A stretch of 5,842 bases of DNA, from the NCBI GenBank assembly GCA_023230125.1, contig JALNXZ010000108.1, forward strand, positions 1 to 5,842, written 5' to 3'. The DNA comes from Bacteroidales bacterium. Lineage in GTDB: Bacteria; Bacteroidota; Bacteroidia; Bacteroidales; UBA1402. Below, piece by piece: positions 1 to 5,842 of the stretch. Below the pieces are notes generated by a model. It saw only the letters and a program-made list of their open reading frames with translations, was not told the DNA's origin and did no database searches. Position numbers and translations under genes: made by a program. Position 1 is the stretch's first letter. Every line of letters starts with the position of its first letter.

Positions 1-783
1 TTTTGGCAAATGTACACCATCAGCGATGATTTCGACGGTCATGTCATCAATTAAGTATGCTGCTTCTACGGCACCGGCATATCTGTATGCATTTCGGCGT
101 GTGACAGAAGACATGGCTGAATAAAGATGTGTCATGTGGGTGAATCCTGCATCATAAGCTTTTTCAACCTGTTCATAAATAGCATCGGTATGGGCAATAC
201 ACGGAAGAATATGTTTTGATCTCAAAACCTTTCCGAATTCGAGTGCCCCGTCCAATTCAGGAGCCAAACTCCAACGGACAATATCATCGGATGCCTCTAA
301 TACGCGATTGTATTCTTTAGGTTCCGGATTACGTAAATATTTAGGATCTTGTGCCCCTCGTTGATTGTATGAAAAATAAGGCCCCTCCAAATGTAATCCC
401 AGAAATTTTGAACCTTTTTTGTTCTGAACTGCTGCTGTTTTATATACAGAAAATATTTTTAATAATTCATCGGTTGTACTCGCAAGTGTCGTAGGTAATA
501 AAGCGGTCGTTCCAAATTTGGCATGAGTTTCAGCGGCACCAAGAAAAGCTTCTACTGTTCCATCCATATAATCATGACCACCTCCGCCATGTGTATGAAT
601 ATCGATAAAACCCGGTGATACATAATTATTTTTTGCATCAATGATATGATCGGTTTCACTGAGTTGAAGTTTTGACATGGGAAGGATTTTTTCAATTCTT
701 TTTCCTTCACATATTACGGCTATATTTTCCTCCATTCGATCAGGAAAAATAACCTTGCCGTTTATTATGATCAGTTTATTCAT
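1..783 (-). CDS. nagA: N-acetylglucosamine-6-phosphate deacetylase, 3' end cut by window edge
   Basis: This cytoplasmic amidohydrolase converts GlcNAc-6-phosphate to GlcN-6-phosphate and acetate, supplying the substrate of NagB. The frame is open from the ATG at 783 to base 1, giving 261 residues; the family is usually about 380-400 residues, so roughly the last third is missing. Visible landmarks are the PGFIDIHTHG metal motif (His63, His65), the HLEGP motif with metal-ligand Glu133, the AHTDA motif with His198, THLYSAM with His219, and IADGVH near the cut end (Asp255, His258). The order and spacing match NagA. The catalytic Asp of the family would fall beyond the edge. The start is supported by GGTGA about five bases upstream. 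It lies 38 bases after the esterase stop, with no terminator or convincing promoter between, so it is probably the third gene of the permease operon. The assignment is secure although the C-terminus is unseen. Confidence 0.95.
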   Translation of the reverse strand, partial: MNKLIIINGKVIFPDRMEENIAVICEGKRIEKILPMSKLQLSETDHIIDAKNNYVSPGFIDIHTHGGGGHDYMDGTVEAFLGAAETHAKFGTTALLPTTLASTTDELLKIFSVYKTAAVQNKKGSKFLGLHLEGPYFSYNQRGAQDPKYLRNPEPKEYNRVLEASDDIVRWSLAPELDGALEFGKVLRSKHILPCIAHTDAIYEQVEKAYDAGFTHMTHLYSAMSSVTRRNAYRYAGAVEAAYLIDDMTVEIIADGVHLPK

Positions 784-821
784 GTTTTCACCAAATAATT
801 ATTTGCGATCTTTTATATAAT

Positions 822-2258
822 TTACTCGATAGGCCAATGATCCGTACGAAAGGGAGAGGCCGGTAATCCCATCGTATTGATCAAATTTCCAATTTCGTAA
901 TTTCTAAAACAGTATCGAACAGCAACAGGTGCCTGCACAAGATCAGAACTTACAACCAGCTTTCCGTTTTCTTTTCGTATAACCATCGCTTTTGCAGGAT
1001 AAAAAATCTGATCCTGACCGGCTATTTCAAAACCTTTTAGTTCTACTTCAAAAGGTGCGAGTCCCAAAGCTTCATGGTCAAAGGTCAAATAGGCTTTGCC
1101 ATCCTTAATTTCCATACTTTTATAAATAGGACCTGAGTATGAGATGTCTTTTTTACCGTAGGTTTTTGACAAAGCCCAATAAGCCAACCTTTCTCCAACT
1201 TCTTTTTTCTGCGAAGGGTGGATGTTATTAGCTTGACTTGCAATATCCATAGTTACAACCATTCCTGAATTGGGTATCTCTGCCATACATTGCATTTGTA
1301 CCTCACGAAGTAAAGCACTTTCTTTCAAATTTTCACCTTTGTAGCGGTAAGGTGCAATTTGTACGTAATAAAACGGAAATTCACCTTGCCCGAAGGAATC
1401 ACGAATATCTGAAACAAAAGCCTTCATTAATTGGTGATATAATTGAGGTGTACTGACATCTGCTTCACCTTGATACCAAATCAGACCTTTTATCTTAAAA
1501 TTAAGAAAAGGATCCATCATGGCTTTTCTAAGCATGCAAGCCTTTAAATAAGGTAATTCTGGATTCTCTTCATTATAAAGATGTTCCATCGATATTTCAT
1601 TCTTGAAAGATTTTAAGGAACTTTCGCTCATCCAAGCTTCCATTTTTGATGCGCCATGTGAAGATACAACGATGCCTACAGGTACATCCATAACTTCTTG
1701 CAGACATTTGGCAAAGAAGTAAGCTGTTGCGCTGGCTGAGGAAACACCTTCCGAATCATTTATTTGCCAAGAGCCCTTACAATCAGTTTGGGACTTTTTA
1801 CTGTATGAACGTTGAGCGGTATATATTCTGATCGGTAGGTTTGGTTTGGCTTTTAATATCAGATTATTTGCGCCTTCTACAGGAGAATATTTAAAACCCT
1901 TTATGGGCATTTCCATATTGGATTGTCCGGAACAAAACCAAACTTCACCAATAAGGATATTGCTTAGTTTAAGAAGTTCGCCATCACTGATATTCAATTC
2001 ATAAGGTCCTCCAGCTGCAGGTGTCATTATTTTTAAAATCCAACTTCCATCCTCTTTTGAAAGTGTGGTGTATTTCTTTTGATCCCAGTTTGAAAATACG
2101 GTTATCTTTTTGTTTGGAGAAGCTTCTCCCCATATAGAAACCAATGATTCTTGTTGAAGAACCATATTGTCAGCCAAAATGGTAGGTAGTTTTATCTTTG
2201 CATTTAACCCGCCGATGCTTATTGAAAGTAATGATAGATATAGAAATATCTTTTTCAT
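822..2258 (-). CDS. Secreted sialate O-acetylesterase-family protein (SASA, SGNH-like hydrolase)
   Basis: This 478-residue protein belongs to the SASA/DUF303 carbohydrate-esterase family, which removes O-acetyl groups from sialic acids or, in some members, from other polysaccharides. Residues 1-20 form a Sec signal peptide (Lys-Lys, hydrophobic core, LNA before Lys21), so it acts in the periplasm or at the cell surface. A beta-rich N-terminal domain covers about residues 21-100, starting with the family-typical LPTILADNMVLQQ segment. The catalytic block follows: GQSNMEMP at 111-118 with nucleophile Ser113, a GASKMEAWMS block at 202-211, WYQGEADV at 261-268, and IHP with His347. The usual DIHP Asp is Asn345 here. 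The C-terminal part (about 380-478) is beta-rich, and the length fits the family. The start lies six bases after the permease stop, suggesting translational coupling. The cluster favours acetylated amino-sugar substrates, but the exact substrate is inference. Confidence 0.9.
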   Translation of the reverse strand: MKKIFLYLSLLSISIGGLNAKIKLPTILADNMVLQQESLVSIWGEASPNKKITVFSNWDQKKYTTLSKEDGSWILKIMTPAAGGPYELNISDGELLKLSNILIGEVWFCSGQSNMEMPIKGFKYSPVEGANNLILKAKPNLPIRIYTAQRSYSKKSQTDCKGSWQINDSEGVSSASATAYFFAKCLQEVMDVPVGIVVSSHGASKMEAWMSESSLKSFKNEISMEHLYNEENPELPYLKACMLRKAMMDPFLNFKIKGLIWYQGEADVSTPQLYHQLMKAFVSDIRDSFGQGEFPFYYVQIAPYRYKGENLKESALLREVQMQCMAEIPNSGMVVTMDIASQANNIHPSQKKEVGERLAYWALSKTYGKKDISYSGPIYKSMEIKDGKAYLTFDHEALGLAPFEVELKGFEIAGQDQIFYPAKAMVIRKENGKLVVSSDLVQAPVAVRYCFRNYEIGNLINTMGLPASPFRTDHWPIE

Positions 2259-2264
2259 TTGGAT

Positions 2265-3599
2265 TTATTTTTTTACGATATGCCACGAAGTGATTTTGTG
2301 TCCGTATATGGCAAAGAAAATCAAATAAAGGAAACAGGGTATCAATACCCAATATCCGGCTCTCAAAGAGTTTCCATCCGCTATAAGTCCGTAGATCAAA
2401 GGTAAAATGGCATTTCCACATAAACCCATAACCAATAAGGATGAACCGGTTTTTGTGAATCGTCCCAAGTCATGAATGGAAAGCGGCCAGATTCCTGCAT
2501 AGATCAATGCGTTGGGGAATCCTATGGCACTCAAAAAGTAAATGGAGGCATTTGCCTGATGACCGAATAAAGAAACTTGCCAATCTACGAAAATGACTCC
2601 AAGAGACAAAAACAATCCTAAAACAGTACAAAATATAAGGGCATTTTTTTGTGAAACATATTTAGGAATTAAAACAATTCCGAGAAGATAACCGCAAATC
2701 GTAGCAGTCAAGGTATATGACGGGAATATTTTCGCTTCTAATAAATTCATTCCCATGGATCCGGCATAGTTGATAATGGTGTCAATAGCTACAACCTGTG
2801 TCCCTACATGAAGAAAAATAGCAACGGCACCTAAGATGAGATACGGAAAATCCAAGAGTGATTTTTTTGTTTTGTGAGAAGCGGTTGTCTCCTCTTCTTG
2901 GTTGTCTTCGTCGGTTTTTATTTCGGGTAAGACAGAATAACGAATTCCGATTCCGACTAAAAGTAAAACAACTCCAAGTATACTGTATGGCAAGATAACT
3001 CTACAAATCAGTTCATCGAGCATGACATTCTTAGCCGCTTCCGTCAGTGTCCCGGAACCTAACAGCTCGAACAGTTGGCTATCTGTAACCTTTAACACTA
3101 CAGCCGCAAAGATTAAAGGAGAAATAATGCCTGCAAATTTATTACAGACTCCCATAATACTCATTCGTTGCGCTGCACTTTCGATCGGGCCGATTATAGT
3201 TACTAATGGGTTCGCTGCAGTTTGTAAAATGGCCAATCCGGTTCCGATGGAAAATAATCCGATCAGAAAAATAGAGAATTGGCGAGTCAGAGCCGCCGGA
3301 ACAAAGATAAATGAACCGATAGCCATGAGAAAGAATCCGAACATGATTCCTCGCTTAAATCCTACCCGTTTCAATAGGATTCCGGAGGGGATTGCCATGA
3401 TAAAATAAGCAATATAAAATGAAAAAGTGACGAAGTAAGACTGAAAATGAGTTAGTTCACATGAAATCTTGAAATAAGGAATAAGGATTGCATTTAACCA
3501 TGAAACAAAGCCAAATACAAAAAACATCCCGGCTAATATAACAATAGAAGCGTAGAGCGCTTTTTTATCAGGTGAAGAGTTGGTAGATATATTATCCAT
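2265..3599 (-). CDS. MFS sugar permease, FucP/NagP-type
   Basis: This 444-residue inner-membrane protein has about twelve hydrophobic segments split by a charged cytoplasmic loop at about residues 226-248, the usual MFS 6+6 layout. Family marks are FGFVSWLNAILIPYF in helix 1 (about 30-43), FQSYFVTFSFYIAYF in helix 2, FVPAALTR, QTAANP at 126-131, GPIESAAQR at 137-145, and in the second half the FPNALIYAGIW and FTKTGSSLLVMG segments (361-392). These identify the sugar:proton symporter branch that includes FucP (fucose), GluP (glucose/galactose) and NagP (GlcNAc). Being in an operon with nagA and a SASA esterase suggests import of GlcNAc, sialic acid or a related amino sugar; sequence alone does not fix the substrate, so no symbol is given. 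It is probably the first gene of its operon, with a TAnnTTTG-type promoter element 40 bases upstream. The ATG at 3599 has no clear Shine-Dalgarno sequence. Confidence 0.93.
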   Translation of the reverse strand: MDNISTNSSPDKKALYASIVILAGMFFVFGFVSWLNAILIPYFKISCELTHFQSYFVTFSFYIAYFIMAIPSGILLKRVGFKRGIMFGFFLMAIGSFIFVPAALTRQFSIFLIGLFSIGTGLAILQTAANPLVTIIGPIESAAQRMSIMGVCNKFAGIISPLIFAAVVLKVTDSQLFELLGSGTLTEAAKNVMLDELICRVILPYSILGVVLLLVGIGIRYSVLPEIKTDEDNQEEETTASHKTKKSLLDFPYLILGAVAIFLHVGTQVVAIDTIINYAGSMGMNLLEAKIFPSYTLTATICGYLLGIVLIPKYVSQKNALIFCTVLGLFLSLGVIFVDWQVSLFGHQANASIYFLSAIGFPNALIYAGIWPLSIHDLGRFTKTGSSLLVMGLCGNAILPLIYGLIADGNSLRAGYWVLIPCFLYLIFFAIYGHKITSWHIVKK

Positions 3600-3639
3600 T
3601 CTAAATTGTGGTGTTTTATAGCGTTAAACGGTTAATACA

Positions 3640-3647
3640 CAAAAATA
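3640..3647 (-). promoter_or_regulatory. Candidate Bacteroidota -7 promoter element for the permease operon
   Basis: Read on the minus strand these bases are TATTTTTG, an exact match to the Bacteroidota sigma-ABfr -7 consensus TAnnTTTG. Transcription would start near 3633, leaving a leader of about 33 bases before the permease ATG. No good TTTG -33 element is visible 19-21 bases upstream, and such an 8-mer can occur by chance in AT-rich DNA. Its place between a minus-strand terminator and the next gene supports it. Confidence 0.5.
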
Positions 3648-3694
3648 GACTATAAATTTCTATGCTGCCGTATTAAAAGCGTAAATACATCTTC

Positions 3695-3732
3695 AAAAAA
3701 CGATATATCAGATAAGCTTATCTGATATATCG
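3695..3732 (-). terminator. Rho-independent terminator: 32-bp perfect palindrome followed by T6
   Basis: Bases 3701-3732 form an uninterrupted perfect palindrome with 16-base half-sites, centred between 3716 and 3717 on AAGCTT. In minus-strand RNA it folds into a stem of about 14 pairs with an AGCU loop, followed directly by six U residues (A6 at 3695-3700 on the plus strand). The plus-strand exit side has no T run, so the signal points leftward, ending transcription after the phosphodiesterase gene, whose stop lies 56 bases before the hairpin. The stem is AT-rich but long. It separates the nagB-like/phosphodiesterase unit from the permease unit. A perfect palindrome could also bind a dimeric regulator, but the one-sided U tract favours a terminator. 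Confidence 0.8.
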
Positions 3733-3788
3733 GTTATATTCATGGGGATCATTTTAAATGTATGGAAAATGTGAGAACAATTCCAAAA

Positions 3789-4994
3789 TCATTTTATATT
3801 TTCAAGTTGATCGCGCATTTCTTGCAGGATTTTCTCGTTGGCCTCCATCATATGTTGGGTGGATCTTGCCTGAAACCATTGGGTAACCCTGTCCTGATGA
3901 TAAAAAGGTTCAGGTGTGATGTTCTCATTCTCCAGTGAAGCGATGACGTTAGAGAGTGTGCGTTCTTTTTCGGCTGCCAAGGTTAGCTTGCTTTTTAAGA
4001 TGTTGAATTCCTTAATCTGTTCGTTTATCTTTTTGAGTAACATGGAAGGCTGATATCCTGTCACATCGGTGGATTCCATGATTTCTTTTACAGCCTTACC
4101 TGCGCCGCCGTCCTTGTTGGGCGCATCAACACCCAACAACCAAGCGATGGTCGGTGCTATGTCCGTATGTTCAAAGTAAGGAAGTTGACGACCTTTGGCT
4201 ATACCGGGGCCGACGAAAAGCAATGGCGTCACCCAACTGTCCTCATCAAACAAAGGATGCCAGCCAATCAGACTCTGACCATGATCGGAAGTCACGATCA
4301 ACACCGTACTTTCCCATTTTCCGGATTTTTTCAAAAAAGCGACAAACTTTCCCAACTGACAGTCTGCATTTTCAATGACACTGACATACGGTGACTTTTC
4401 CCCATAAATGTTTCTGTAAAAGGGTTTGTCAGGAGTACTTGTTGACACGACTGCCTGCCCGATACTTCCGGGGGACTGAAGGTGAATTCTCATGAAACGG
4501 GGATTTTGGTTTCCAAGTAATTCTATAGCTTGTTCAACCACTTGATCATCGGTAAGGGTTTGATCCATGATGGTGGTAGTAAAGCCTCTGCCAACGGATT
4601 TATAGGCGGACGTGTTGACAATGAATGCAGTTTGGAATTTCGGAGAAATCATTTCCTGCAAGAACTTATTTTCCGGTTTAATGAAAATAGTCCCTTCATG
4701 AAACATCGGGTTGGGGAAAGAGCAGCTGTTAAATGTGCTGTAATCTCCTATAGTCGGGTGATGAGGAAGGATCATATATGATTTTTTAATATAGGTGCCT
4801 TCCTGAATCAGCTCATTCAGAACTGGCATTTTCAGCTTTTCAGGAGCTTGCCAATGCATTCCGTCTATCATGAAAACAATGACTCTTTCAATTTTTGAGG
4901 TTTGAGCAAAAGTCTGAGAAGGATAATACACCATCACACAGATGATGATAAATGATTTAACAAATATTGAAATCTTTTTACCAAGTATTTTCAT
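3789..4994 (-). CDS. Secreted alkaline-phosphatase-superfamily phosphodiesterase/sulfatase-like protein
   Basis: The protein resembles the type I phosphodiesterase/nucleotide pyrophosphatase branch of the alkaline phosphatase superfamily. With the ATG at 4994 it has 401 residues and a clear signal peptide (Lys-rich start, core FIIICVMVYY, TFA before Gln31), so it is exported. The frame stays open to a TTG at 5042, but the 16 added residues would bury the signal and overlap a promoter candidate. Visible family features are VIVFMIDGM with metal ligand Asp44, a likely nucleophile region HPTIGDYSTFNSCSFPNP (79-96), TSDHG with Asp237 and His238, and EHTDIAPT with His276. The Asp and His that usually complete the other metal site appear as Gly176 and Gln180. 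Residues from about 316 onward are charged and helix-rich, possibly coiled coil. It lies 125 bases after the nagB-like stop. Substrate is unknown; a phosphate or sulfate ester on a glycan is a guess from context. Confidence 0.82.
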   Translation of the reverse strand: MKILGKKISIFVKSFIIICVMVYYPSQTFAQTSKIERVIVFMIDGMHWQAPEKLKMPVLNELIQEGTYIKKSYMILPHHPTIGDYSTFNSCSFPNPMFHEGTIFIKPENKFLQEMISPKFQTAFIVNTSAYKSVGRGFTTTIMDQTLTDDQVVEQAIELLGNQNPRFMRIHLQSPGSIGQAVVSTSTPDKPFYRNIYGEKSPYVSVIENADCQLGKFVAFLKKSGKWESTVLIVTSDHGQSLIGWHPLFDEDSWVTPLLFVGPGIAKGRQLPYFEHTDIAPTIAWLLGVDAPNKDGGAGKAVKEIMESTDVTGYQPSMLLKKINEQIKEFNILKSKLTLAAEKERTLSNVIASLENENITPEPFYHQDRVTQWFQARSTQHMMEANEKILQEMRDQLENIK

Positions 4995-5036
4995 ACGTAA
5001 ATAATTTTTTCGTTTAAGGTCATATGGAACTCGCAT

Positions 5037-5060
5037 GTCCAATTTATCATAAACTTGGAC
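5037..5060. repeat. Imperfect inverted repeat, candidate operator upstream of the phosphodiesterase gene
   Basis: The outer arms GTCCAA (5037-5042) and TTGGAC (5055-5060) are perfect complements. The inside continues as TTTAT-C-ATAAA (5043-5053), so the whole element is a dyad of 11-base arms around one central C, broken only by an unpaired C at 5054. It overlaps the candidate -7 element and fills part of the spacer of the candidate promoter, the position expected for a repressor site. On the minus strand it is not followed by a T run, so it is unlikely to be a terminator. I do not recognise it as the site of a known regulator. Confidence 0.45.
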
Positions 5061-5071
5061 GTTTTTACAAA
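5039..5071 (-). promoter_or_regulatory. Candidate Bacteroidota promoter for the phosphodiesterase gene
   Basis: On the minus strand TTTG (5071-5068) is followed after 21 bases by TAAATTGG (5046-5039), which agrees with the -7 consensus TAnnTTTG at five of six fixed positions. The spacing suits the Bacteroidota -33/-7 arrangement. Transcription would start near 5033 and give a leader of about 38 bases before the ATG at 4994, which supports that start over the TTG at 5042. The gene may also be read through from the nagB-like gene, as no strong terminator separates them. Confidence 0.4.
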
Positions 5072-5119
5072 CATGCTCGTTTCATAATTAAATAAATTTT
5101 AGTTTAAGACCGTAAGGAC

Positions 5120-5842
5120 TTAATAAATAGATGTTGCACTGTCTTTATCACAATAAAGAGTGGCAGAAGGGTGGGTCCTCAAAATGGAAGCTGGACAATT
5201 TGCCTTCACTTCACCCAAAAGAGTTATATTCACTGCATTTGTCATTTTATCACCAGAGGCTAGGCAAAAGATTTTGATGGCAGACATCAAGGCTGGAATG
5301 GAGAGAGAAATGGCGTATGTTGGTACCAAATCCTTTGATGCAAAGCTACCATCCATAGCCTGCTGTTGTCGGCTAGTTTCATCCATTTTCACCACTTTCA
5401 CCATTTTTAGGTCATTAAATAATGCAACATGAGGGTCATTAAACGCAAGACGTCCATTTTCACCAATACCCATTATGACAATATCAATGGGATTCTTTAA
5501 TAACAATTGGGTGTATTTTTCGCAGGTTGTGGAGGGAGATAGATTGAATCCATTCATATAATACACCGAGCGGAATGGCACTTTTGAAAAAATCGCTTCC
5601 TTCAGAAAATGACCGGAACTTTGAGGTGCATCATCGGGCAAGCCTATGTATTCGTCCATATGAAAAGCATTAATCCGAGACCAGTCTATTCCTTCACTGA
5701 CCGCAAGTGCTGCCAAAAACTCGTATTGAAAAGGTGCTGCACCAAATACGATATTCAGCACTTTCTTGGTTTTCAACTTTTCAATAATGTAAGAAGATGC
5801 ATCTTTGGCGGCTTCTTCGCTCATTAATTGATGGTTTTCGTA
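5120..5842 (-). CDS. nagB: NagB-like glucosamine-6-phosphate deaminase with altered active site, 5' end cut
   Basis: NagB converts GlcN-6-phosphate to fructose-6-phosphate and ammonia in the cytoplasm, the step after NagA. The frame stays open to the window edge: six codons (YENHQL) precede the Met at 5824 and continue the family's N-terminal helix, so the true start is probably outside. Visible length is 240 residues; related short NagB-like proteins are about 240-260. Numbering from Met 5824, marks are GAAPFQYEFLAAL (28-40), FHMDEYIGLP with conserved Asp57 (54-63), GIGENGRLAFNDP (119-131), SRQQQ (151-155), VPTYAISLSIPALM (167-180) and CPASILRTHPSATLYCD (210-226). In GENGR, position 125 is Arg (CGT) where the family has its catalytic His, and GDKM has Met194 where a phosphate-binding Lys is expected. 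The fold is clear, but ordinary NagB activity is not assured; it could be a divergent paralogue. It is the upstream partner of the phosphodiesterase gene. Confidence 0.85.
   Translation of the reverse strand, partial: YENHQLMSEEAAKDASSYIIEKLKTKKVLNIVFGAAPFQYEFLAALAVSEGIDWSRINAFHMDEYIGLPDDAPQSSGHFLKEAIFSKVPFRSVYYMNGFNLSPSTTCEKYTQLLLKNPIDIVIMGIGENGRLAFNDPHVALFNDLKMVKVVKMDETSRQQQAMDGSFASKDLVPTYAISLSIPALMSAIKIFCLASGDKMTNAVNITLLGEVKANCPASILRTHPSATLYCDKDSATSIY

Noticed and set aside
784..821. A separate promoter for nagA
   Set aside because: The 38-base gap is AT-rich, but I found no TAnnTTTG match; read-through from the esterase gene is simpler.
2170..2421. Minus-strand open frame of 83 codons spanning the permease-esterase junction
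   Set aside because: It is out of frame with both genes, which meet with a six-base gap and have clear ends; its protein has no recognisable features.
3022..3408. Open frame of 128 codons on the plus strand
   Set aside because: It lies wholly antisense to the well-supported permease gene, has no recognisable protein features and is explained by the codon pattern of the opposite strand.
4154..4781. Several short plus-strand open frames opposite the phosphodiesterase gene
   Set aside because: They overlap each other and the real gene, have no family motifs, and lack plausible start signals.
4995..5042. TTG start giving 16 extra residues to the phosphodiesterase
   Set aside because: The extension would place charged residues ahead of a normal signal peptide and overlaps the candidate -7 element; the ATG at 4994 fits better.
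5106..5121. Small hairpin at the stop of the nagB-like gene as a terminator
   Set aside because: The stem has only five pairs with an internal T-T mismatch, it includes the stop codon, and no T run follows on the minus strand.
5160..5827. Plus-strand open frames opposite the nagB-like gene
   Set aside because: They are antisense to a gene with clear family motifs and show no motif or start signal of their own.

Overview
The window looks like a piece of a Bacteroidota chromosome. The DNA is AT-rich, the genes have weak or absent Shine-Dalgarno sequences, a promoter element matches the Bacteroidota -7 consensus TAnnTTTG, and the proteins read like Bacteroidota members of their families (FucP/NagP-type permease, SASA esterase with a Sec signal, short NagB-like deaminase). 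No finer taxonomic placement is justified from the sequence alone.

All five genes lie on the minus strand, so transcription runs from the right edge to the left edge. In transcription order they are: a NagB-like glucosamine-6-phosphate deaminase whose 5' end is cut by the window (5842-5120); a secreted alkaline-phosphatase-superfamily phosphodiesterase/sulfatase-like protein (4994-3789); an intergenic region with a strong minus-strand terminator (3732-3695) and a candidate promoter (3647-3640); a FucP/NagP-type MFS sugar permease (3599-2265); a secreted sialate O-acetylesterase-family protein (2258-822); and nagA, N-acetylglucosamine-6-phosphate deacetylase, whose 3' end is cut by the window (783-1). 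The longest stretch without a gene is 189 bases (3600-3788).

Together this is an amino-sugar catabolic locus. A periplasmic esterase would strip O-acetyl groups, an inner-membrane permease would import the sugar, NagA would deacetylate GlcNAc-6-P and NagB would convert GlcN-6-P to Fru-6-P plus ammonia. Sialic acid is an attractive source because of the esterase family, but no nanA, nanE or kinase gene is visible, so GlcNAc from another glycan is equally possible. The terminator splits the locus into two transcription units: nagB-like plus phosphodiesterase, and permease-esterase-nagA.

The least ordinary points are in the first unit. The NagB-like protein has Arg where the family has its catalytic ring-opening His, and Met where a phosphate-binding Lys is expected. 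The phosphodiesterase lacks the Asp and His that normally complete one of the two metal sites. An imperfect dyad sits on the candidate promoter between these two genes. I see no mobile element, CRISPR array, RNA gene or clearly new multi-gene system.
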